Below are positions 14,569 to 19,868 of a DNA stretch of 19,868 nt, in pieces (within the stretch, counting starts at the first letter, position 1; the number at the start of each line of letters is the position of its first letter). The notes beneath the pieces were generated by a model, which ran no database searches, was not told the origin of the DNA, and saw only the letters and a program-made list of their open reading frames with translations. The DNA comes from an uncultured Oceanospirillales bacterium (lineage in GTDB: Bacteria > Pseudomonadota > Gammaproteobacteria > Pseudomonadales > Litorivicinaceae), in contig CAJXTO010000010.1 of the NCBI GenBank assembly GCA_913061245.1, positions 1 to 19,868 on the forward strand. Reading direction: 5' to 3'. The position numbers and the translations under genes were made by a program.

Positions 14569-15584
14569 GCGAGCGGATTATCGAAGGCGATTCGATGCCC
14601 GAAGATGCGCGTATTGAGCGCGCCGTGCGGCCTAAAACGTTGGCTGAATATGAAGGTCAGCCGAAAGTTCGTGATCAAATGCAGTTGTTTGTGGACGCTG
14701 CAAGAAATCGGTCAGAACCACTCGACCACACGTTGATTTTTGGCCCTCCCGGTCTTGGTAAAACAACACTCGCAAACATCATTGCGCACGAAATGGGCGC
14801 GTCGTTGAAATCGACCTCGGGTCCGGTTCTTGAGCGCGCAGGCGATTTGGCAGCGATTTTGACCAACCTTGAAGAAGGCGATGTGCTCTTTATCGATGAA
14901 ATTCATCGATTATCCGCCTCTGTCGAAGAAGTGTTATACCCCGCGATGGAAGACTATCAGCTCGATATCATGATTGGAGAGGGGCCTGCTGCCCGCTCGA
15001 TCAAGCTCGATCTGCCGCCTTTTACGCTGGTTGGTGCGACAACCAGAGCTGGTCTTTTAACGAGCCCACTGCGCGATCGTTTCGGTATTGTTCAGCGGCT
15101 TGAATTTTATTCAGAGGCTGATTTAGCCAAGATTGTGACGCGTTCTGCTGGTCTGATGGGTATTGAGTGTGAGTCAGAAGGAGCTTCTGAGATCGCCAAG
15201 CGTTCGCGTGGTACGCCGCGGATTGCAAACCGCCTATTGCGGCGGGTCCGTGATTTCGCGGAAGTTCGAGCAGATGGTGTCATCACACAACAAGTTTCTG
15301 ACGATGCGCTGAATCTTTTGCATGTTGATGCGCGTGGCTTTGATCAAATGGACCGTAAGCTCTTATCAGTGCTTGCGAATCATTTTAATGGAGGTCCAGT
15401 GGGGATTGAGTCGTTAGCTACATCCCTCGGTGAAGAGCGAGGTACGCTTGAAGAAGTGATCGAGCCGTACTTGATTCAGCAAGGTTATCTCCATCGGACG
15501 CCCCGTGGGAGAACACTGACGCAAGCAGGTTATCAAGTTGTGGGACTCAATGGCGGTGCCGACGATTTATTTCAGGAGTCGTGA
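14565..15584 (+). CDS. ruvB: Holliday junction branch migration ATPase RuvB
   Basis: A hexameric AAA+ motor of 339 aa that drives branch migration with RuvA. Visible elements are RPKTLAEYEGQ (22-32), Walker A GPPGLGKTT (60-68), Walker B with LFIDEIH (108-114), and sensor 1 GATTRAG (157-163). The arginine finger is R170 in SPLRDRFG. GTPRIANRLLRRVRDFA supplies sensor 2. The C-terminal winged helix contains GVESL-like GIESLA and PYLIQQGYLHRTPRGR. The start overlaps the ruvA stop (ATGA), and its stop overlaps ybgC (TGATG). No LexA-type box is evident upstream of ruvC or ruvA, so damage induction of ruvCAB is not supported locally. Confidence 0.98.
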   Translation: MSERIIEGDSMPEDARIERAVRPKTLAEYEGQPKVRDQMQLFVDAARNRSEPLDHTLIFGPPGLGKTTLANIIAHEMGASLKSTSGPVLERAGDLAAILTNLEEGDVLFIDEIHRLSASVEEVLYPAMEDYQLDIMIGEGPAARSIKLDLPPFTLVGATTRAGLLTSPLRDRFGIVQRLEFYSEADLAKIVTRSAGLMGIECESEGASEIAKRSRGTPRIANRLLRRVRDFAEVRADGVITQQVSDDALNLLHVDARGFDQMDRKLLSVLANHFNGGPVGIESLATSLGEERGTLEEVIEPYLIQQGYLHRTPRGRTLTQAGYQVVGLNGGADDLFQES

Positions 15585-16003
15585 TGAGTTTTGAGATTCC
15601 GGTGCGGGTATATATTGAAGATACTGATGCGGGTGGCATCGTTTTCTACGCGAATTATTTGAGGTTTTTCGAGCGTGCTCGGACGGATTTTTTGCGAAGC
15701 ATCGGGATCGAGCAGTCAGTGACAATCGATAACAATCTGATCTTTGTGGTTCGACATGTGTCTATCGACTATCAATCGCCGGCGAGACTTGATGATGTGC
15801 TCTCGATCTCCTGTGCAGTGAAATCGGTTCGTCCCACGCGTGTTATGTTCTCGCAATCAGCCAATCGAGACAGTGACGGGACAAATCTTGTGAACGCAGA
15901 GGTGGAAGTTGTCGCCGTCAGTATGGATACTCTCAAACCTCGGGCTCTACCTGATACATTACTCAAAACATTACACATGACTGTTGGAAACACTGATGTC
16001 TGA
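15584..16003 (+). CDS. ybgC: Acyl-CoA thioesterase YbgC, Tol-Pal associated
   Basis: A 139-aa 4-hydroxybenzoyl-CoA thioesterase-type hotdog protein that opens the tol cluster. The catalytic aspartate lies in YIEDTDAGGIVFYANYLRF, and the helix ERARTDFLRS follows, as in E. coli YbgC. The family hydrolyses acyl-CoA or acyl-ACP and is linked to phospholipid metabolism, although its link with Tol function is unclear. I choose ATG 15584, five bases after AGGAG (15574-15578); the in-frame GTG at 15581 is only two bases away. The start overlaps the ruvB stop by one base and the end overlaps tolQ by eight. Confidence 0.94.
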   Translation: MSFEIPVRVYIEDTDAGGIVFYANYLRFFERARTDFLRSIGIEQSVTIDNNLIFVVRHVSIDYQSPARLDDVLSISCAVKSVRPTRVMFSQSANRDSDGTNLVNAEVEVVAVSMDTLKPRALPDTLLKTLHMTVGNTDV

Positions 16004-16676
16004 AGAACTTTCTATTCTAAGCCTTGTGCTGCAAGCCGGCCCTGTTGTTCAACTGGTGATGGCGACTCTGGTGCTTGCATCGATCTTCTCTTGGGTTGTC
16101 ATTTTTCAGCGAACTCGTGTGTTATCCCGAGCACAAAAGCATGCGCGCCTGTTTGAAGATACCTTTTGGAGCGGGGCTGAATTGGTCGGTCTGTACAAGC
16201 AGGTTGCTAATTCTCCAAATTTAATTGGGCTTGAAGCTGTATTTAAAGCAGGATTTCAGGAGTTCACCCGTTTGCGTCAAGATGTAAAGTCTGACCCTGA
16301 TGCAGTCATGGAAGGTGTCCACCGTGCCATGCGTGTCGCGCGTGCTAAAGAAGAAGAGCGTCTCGAGGCACATCTTCCGTTTCTAGCCACTGTCGGATCG
16401 ATCAGTCCCTATATTGGCCTGTTTGGAACTGTATGGGGAATTATGAATTCTTTCCGTGGACTGGCTGCTGTCAAGCAGGCGACGCTCGCTACTGTAGCGC
16501 CGGGTATTTCTGAAGCCTTGGTTGCAACAGCCATTGGTTTATTTGCGGCGATTCCTGCTGTTATTGCCTATAACCGGTTCAATGCAAAGGTCGATAGTCT
16601 TGCAATGACTTACGAGAATTTCTCTGACGAGTTCGCTGCGATTCTGCATCGTCGCGTCCATCAGCGGGGTGAATGA
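15996..16676 (+). CDS. tolQ: Tol-Pal system proton channel subunit TolQ
   Basis: A 226-aa inner-membrane protein of the MotA/ExbB family. With TolR it forms the proton-driven motor that energises TolA. There are three membrane segments (about 13-33, 130-152 and 165-187), with a large cytoplasmic loop after the first. Channel-lining polar residues lie in GSISPYIGLFGTVWGIM and EALVATAIGLFAAIPAV, both nearly identical to E. coli. I use ATG 15996 (MSEELSIL) with GGA at 15986-15988; an upstream in-frame TTG at 15984 would add four residues. It overlaps ybgC by eight bases and tolR by four. Confidence 0.97.
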   Translation: MSEELSILSLVLQAGPVVQLVMATLVLASIFSWVVIFQRTRVLSRAQKHARLFEDTFWSGAELVGLYKQVANSPNLIGLEAVFKAGFQEFTRLRQDVKSDPDAVMEGVHRAMRVARAKEEERLEAHLPFLATVGSISPYIGLFGTVWGIMNSFRGLAAVKQATLATVAPGISEALVATAIGLFAAIPAVIAYNRFNAKVDSLAMTYENFSDEFAAILHRRVHQRGE

Positions 16677-17104
16677 TGGCGCGTGTGTCGCGACGTAATC
16701 GGAAGCGCTTAGTCTCAGAGATTAACGTCGTCCCGTACATTGATGTCATGTTGGTGTTACTGGTGATTTTTATGGTGACAGCGCCAATGCTCACGCCTGG
16801 TGTCCCTATCGAGTTGCCTGAAGCGTCAACCGAACCGTTGCCGGTTGAAACTGACGAAGAGCCCTTGGTTGTTTCAATGAATGGGAAAGGTGAGCTCTTC
16901 ATCAATATCGGTGGTAACGGTGAGACTCCAGTCACCTTGGGAACTATCAAAGATCGTGTGATGAAAGTTTTGGCAGCGAAGCCAGGTACTCCCGTACAGC
17001 TGCGTGGTGACCAAGGACTTGATTATGGTCGTGTCATGGAAGTGATGGCCGCACTGCAAGGCGTCGGTGTGACCTCAATTGGTCTCGTAGCGGAGACGCC
17101 TTAA
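16673..17104 (+). CDS. tolR: Tol-Pal system protein TolR
   Basis: A 143-aa ExbD/TolR protein with a short basic cytoplasmic N-terminus, one membrane helix and a periplasmic domain that binds peptidoglycan. The proton-carrying aspartate is D24 in VVPYIDVMLVLLVIF. It begins ATG ATG; either can serve, and the first overlaps the tolQ stop (ATGA). The periplasmic part carries PGVPIELPEA and the C-terminal GDQGLDYGRVMEVMAALQGVG, typical of the family. The stop overlaps the tolA start by one base. It is a partner of TolQ and TolA encoded on either side. Confidence 0.96.
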   Translation: MMARVSRRNRKRLVSEINVVPYIDVMLVLLVIFMVTAPMLTPGVPIELPEASTEPLPVETDEEPLVVSMNGKGELFINIGGNGETPVTLGTIKDRVMKVLAAKPGTPVQLRGDQGLDYGRVMEVMAALQGVGVTSIGLVAETP

Positions 17105-18015
17105 TGGATCGTCGGGGCGAGAATCTTGGTCGTCCCTTAATGCTCGCCATCGGCCTGCATATCATTTTACTGTCGACTTTTTTTATCGCTGTCTCTCCTG
17201 AGGCCAAAACAATCACGCCACCGCCTGTGGTTATCATTCAGGCGACCGAGCTGACATTCGCTCCATCGGCAGCTGCTGAAGCCCGAGCGAAACAACAAAA
17301 AGCTGAAGCTGACCGTAAGAAGCGCGAGGCTGAAGAGAAAAAGCGTCAGGAAGAAGCCAAAAAGAAAGCTGAAGAGCAGAAGAAGCTTGAAGAAGCGAAG
17401 AAAAAGGCTGAAGAGCAGAAGAAACAGGAAGACGCAAAGAAGAAAGCTGAAGCAAAGCGTCAAGCTGATTTGAAAAAAGCAGAAGAAGCTAAGCAGCAAG
17501 CGGCGGCTGATGCGAAGGCCGAAGCGGATAAGAAAGCCAAGGCTGAAGCTGAGGCAAAAGCAGAGGCGATCGAAAAACAAGCTGCGCTAGAGGCTGAGCG
17601 ACAGGAAAAAGAAAAAGCATTGGAAGAAGCCTTTAAGCAGGCTGAAGCTGAAGCGAGAGCACTTGAAGAACTGAAGAAAAAAGAAGAAGCAGAACTGGCT
17701 GTTTTAAACGCTTTGGCGTCTGAAAAAGCTGCAGCTAACGTGCTTGACGCAATGACGACTCGCATCACGCGAGCCTGGAGACGGCCCGTTGCGTTTAAGG
17801 GAGGGCTTGAGGTGTATCTCCGGATGTCGCTGGCATCTAATGGAGAACTAGTGGATGTTCGTGTTGTTAAGACCAGTGGTGATGTATTGTTTGATCGGTC
17901 GGCCTTGACTGCAGTGCAAAGAGCCGCACCATTTGATGAAGTGAAGCAGTTTGATGCTGCGACATTTGAAGAAAAATTTAGATCACTGACTGTGAAGTTC
18001 AGACCGGAGGATTAA
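17104..18015 (+). CDS. tolA: Tol-Pal system envelope-spanning protein TolA
   Basis: A 303-aa protein linking the TolQR motor to Pal and TolB at the outer membrane. Domain I has a membrane helix (about 12-30). Domain II (about 55-200) is an Ala/Lys/Glu helix rich in KKKAEE repeats. Domain III (about 205-303) is the TonB-like C-terminal fold with NGELVDVRVVKTSGD and FDRSALTAV. In the membrane helix E. coli has S18 and H22 (SAVLH), needed for contact with TolQ; here the segment is AIGLH, keeping H19 but with A15 in place of Ser. A PPP run lies at 39-41. It overlaps tolR and tolB by one base each (TAATG). Confidence 0.95.
   Translation: MDRRGENLGRPLMLAIGLHIILLSTFFIAVSPEAKTITPPPVVIIQATELTFAPSAAAEARAKQQKAEADRKKREAEEKKRQEEAKKKAEEQKKLEEAKKKAEEQKKQEDAKKKAEAKRQADLKKAEEAKQQAAADAKAEADKKAKAEAEAKAEAIEKQAALEAERQEKEKALEEAFKQAEAEARALEELKKKEEAELAVLNALASEKAAANVLDAMTTRITRAWRRPVAFKGGLEVYLRMSLASNGELVDVRVVKTSGDVLFDRSALTAVQRAAPFDEVKQFDAATFEEKFRSLTVKFRPED
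17356..17460 (+). repeat. 39-base coding repeat in TolA domain II
   Basis: Two full 13-residue units, AKKKAEEQKKLEE (17356-17394) and AKKKAEEQKKQED (17395-17433), are followed by a partial third, AKKKAEAKR (17434-17460). Lysine codons differ between the units (AAA versus AAG), so the copies are old or maintained by protein-level selection. Confidence 0.75.
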
Positions 18016-19301
18016 TGCGTTTACTTATTTGGCTCGCGATGGCTTTTGTGGTGGCAATGCCGGCGAGGGCAGAGCTCGTGATCGAGATCACTCGCGGTGT
18101 TGAGAATCCGATCAAAATTGCTGTTGTGCCATTTCGAGTAAAAAGCTCCGGTGCGTTCGATGTTGATCTTGCACGGTTAATCGAATCGAATCTTGAGCGA
18201 AGCGGGCAGTTTATTCGTGTTAGTCGTGACACCATGTTGTCACTCCCGGGACCCGAGGATCAGATTTTTTATCGCGATTGGCGAGCGATTGATTCTGAAT
18301 ACACAGTGGTTGGTTCGATAGAGCGAGATGCTCAAGGTCTTCTGGTCCGTTATGGACTGCACGATGTGTTTGGTGAGCGTGTTTTATTTGCCGAGCGGAT
18401 CCCTGGGTCCCAAGAATCACTGCGTGATATTGGACACTACATTTCAGATCGAATCTATGAGGCATTAACGGGAATTAAAGGTATTTTCTCGACGCGGCTC
18501 TTGTATGTGTCTGCTGAGCGCCGATCTGAAAAAGATCAAACGTTTAAATTAATCCTGTCGGATGCCGATGGTGGCCGTCCCCGCACTATTTTCCAGTCAT
18601 CTGAGCCAATTCTGTCGCCTGCATGGTCGCCTGATGGTTCGCGCGTTGCCTACATGAGCTTCCGTGGCAAGCGTCCTGGTATCTATGTGCAAACATTGGC
18701 GACGGGTGAAGTCCAAAAGGTCACTGATTTTAAAGGGCTTAACAGTGCGCCATCGTTTAGCCCTGATGGTCGTAAGCTTGTTTTAACGTTGTCACGTGAT
18801 GGGAATCCAGAAGTCTATGTTGCGAATTTGAGGACTGGTGAGCTTGAGCGCATGACCAATCATTTTGCGATTGATACCGAGGCGTCATGGTCACCTGATG
18901 GGCGATCGATTCTTTTTACATCAAGCCGCGGCGGAAAGCCTCAGTTGTACATGTTAAATGTCGCCGATAAAACGACGAAACGCGTGACTTTTGACGGTGA
19001 CTATAATTCCAATGGTGCGTTTACGCCGGATGGAGAAAGTATCGTTTTTGTCCACCGCACGAATGAGCGTTTCCATATCGCTCGGATGAATCTTAAAACT
19101 CGAGAGCTCAGAATTCTGACAGAGACCGATTTAGATGAATCTCCGAGTGTCGCTCCGAATGGAACTATGCTAATTTATGCAACGTCAGATGAAGAAAAAG
19201 GGCTTTTAGGCCTTGTTTCAATGGACGGAAGGGTGCGAGTTCGGTTACCTTCCATTAGTGAAAGTGTTCGGGAGCCCGCGTGGAGCCCGTTTTTTAACTA
19301 A
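18015..19301 (+). CDS. tolB: Periplasmic Tol-Pal protein TolB
   Basis: A 428-aa secreted protein that binds Pal and TolA. The Sec signal peptide MRLLIWLAMAFVVAMPARA (1-19) ends in an ARA cleavage site. The mature N-terminus ELVIEITRG matches the TolA-binding strand of E. coli TolB. Domain 1 follows (to about 160). A six-bladed beta-propeller then shows repeats such as SPAWSPDGSRVAYMS, SFSPDGRKLVLT and SWSPDGRSILFTSSR. The final repeat ends EPAWSPFFN. The start overlaps the tolA stop by one base; a 41-base gap precedes pal. Nothing is unusual in length or motifs. Confidence 0.97.
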   Translation: MRLLIWLAMAFVVAMPARAELVIEITRGVENPIKIAVVPFRVKSSGAFDVDLARLIESNLERSGQFIRVSRDTMLSLPGPEDQIFYRDWRAIDSEYTVVGSIERDAQGLLVRYGLHDVFGERVLFAERIPGSQESLRDIGHYISDRIYEALTGIKGIFSTRLLYVSAERRSEKDQTFKLILSDADGGRPRTIFQSSEPILSPAWSPDGSRVAYMSFRGKRPGIYVQTLATGEVQKVTDFKGLNSAPSFSPDGRKLVLTLSRDGNPEVYVANLRTGELERMTNHFAIDTEASWSPDGRSILFTSSRGGKPQLYMLNVADKTTKRVTFDGDYNSNGAFTPDGESIVFVHRTNERFHIARMNLKTRELRILTETDLDESPSVAPNGTMLIYATSDEEKGLLGLVSMDGRVRVRLPSISESVREPAWSPFFN

Positions 19302-19342
19302 AACAAGACAAATTTCCATCGTAGTCTAATAGGGGTGACGGA

Positions 19343-19846
19343 ATGAATATTTTGAAGCAAGCAAAGGCTGTAGGGATTGCAGCGGTTTTAGCTGTGCTTG
19401 CAGGTTGTGCGGGTCAGGTCAATGAGCAAGCTGGTGGTGCAGGCTCAACTTCAGAGGCGTCTTCAGCTGCAGCGGCAACCGCAGCTAATGTAGCGCAGTT
19501 GAAGAATGAAGCGATGGCTGCGGACACTCTGTTCTTCTTCGAATTCGATAAATCAGATCTCAAGCAAGAAGCTCTTGACGACCTGGATGCTCACGCGAAA
19601 TATCTCTCTGCAGACCGCACTTCAAAGGTTCGCCTCGAAGGTCATGCGGATGAGCGTGGAACGCGTGCATACAACTTGGCATTGGGTGAGCGTCGTGCGA
19701 ACTCAGTTGCTCGTTATCTCGTTATTCAAGGTGTGAACCGCTCACAGATCGAAACAGTGAGCTACGGTGAAGAGCGTCCATTGTCACTGTCTCGTGATGA
19801 CAATGGCTGGTCTCGTAACCGTCGTGTTGAGCTGATTTATCAGTAA
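19343..19846 (+). CDS. pal: Peptidoglycan-associated lipoprotein Pal
   Basis: A 167-aa outer-membrane lipoprotein that anchors the outer membrane to murein and is moved to the septum by Tol. The signal peptide ends in the lipobox LAGC with C22 lipidated. A Gly/Ser/Ala-rich linker (about 23-50) leads to an OmpA-like domain (about 60-166). Murein-contact motifs are FFEFDKSDL and EGHADERGTRAYNLALGERRA, including D102 and R117. The C-terminus SRNRRVELIY is typical. AGGGGTG (19331-19337) serves as ribosome site. Just before it, TCTAAT (19325-19330) resembles a -10 box, but no well-spaced -35 is seen. It is the last complete gene of the tol cluster here. Confidence 0.97.
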   Translation: MNILKQAKAVGIAAVLAVLAGCAGQVNEQAGGAGSTSEASSAAAATAANVAQLKNEAMAADTLFFFEFDKSDLKQEALDDLDAHAKYLSADRTSKVRLEGHADERGTRAYNLALGERRANSVARYLVIQGVNRSQIETVSYGEERPLSLSRDDNGWSRNRRVELIYQ

Positions 19847-19849
19847 TCG

Positions 19850-19868
19850 ATGCGGTTAGTTCAGACTG
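19850..19868 (+). CDS. Start of next gene, probably cpoB (ybgF), truncated by window end
   Basis: ATG at 19850, four bases after the pal stop, opens a reading frame MRLVQT that runs off the window. In gammaproteobacteria the gene after pal is nearly always cpoB (ybgF), a periplasmic coordinator of outer-membrane constriction and septal murein synthesis. Such a gene would begin with a signal peptide. Six codons cannot confirm it; the call rests on gene order. Confidence 0.35.

Noticed and set aside
17167..17768. Phe/Leu- and Ser/Ala-rich reading frames opposite tolA
   Set aside because: They arise from the Lys/Glu/Ala codon repeats of TolA read on the other strand.

Overview
This window is a densely packed stretch of core genes from a gammaproteobacterium. 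Every protein resembles its Escherichia coli or Pseudomonas counterpart, and the gene order joins two blocks that are well known in that class. The first is kdsA-eno-ftsB-ispD-ispF-truD-pcm-(DUF368)-nlpD-rpoS, followed by fdxA and mutS-pncC. The second is (zinc ribbon)-aspS-yebC-ruvCAB-ybgC-tolQRAB-pal. Very short intergenic gaps and mid-range base composition suggest a compact genome, perhaps marine, but I cannot name a genus. There is no phage, insertion sequence, CRISPR array, tRNA or rRNA, and no gene-free stretch longer than about 100 bases. I see no undescribed multi-gene system. The points of interest are regulatory details and departures from the family norm.

Region 1 (1-6188, + strand) is one run of nine overlapping genes. 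It covers the end of KDO-8-phosphate synthase, enolase, divisome protein FtsB, two MEP-pathway isoprenoid enzymes (IspD, IspF), tRNA pseudouridine synthase TruD, protein repair methyltransferase Pcm, a DUF368/PopT-type polyprenyl-phosphate transporter and the amidase activator NlpD. The isoprenoid enzymes feed undecaprenyl-phosphate, which PopT-type proteins recycle, so much of the unit serves the envelope. surE, usual between truD and pcm, is absent.

Region 2 (6189-7057) holds rpoS. Its start region can fold into a hairpin enclosing the Shine-Dalgarno and start codon, and its product is unusually short. An intrinsic terminator lies just downstream, inside the convergent fdxA gene.

Region 3 (7059-9995, - strand) carries mutS followed by fdxA (7Fe ferredoxin). 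Divergent pncC starts at 10030. recA, the usual neighbour after pncC, is missing. The 97-base gap that follows holds a pair of dyads 30 bases apart and a -10-like element.

Region 4 (10628-19868, + strand) runs from an FmdB-type zinc-ribbon protein through aspS, yebC, the Holliday-junction genes ruvCAB, the thioesterase ybgC and the complete Tol-Pal system, to the first codons of what is probably cpoB. From aspS to tolB every adjacent gene pair overlaps, implying translational coupling.
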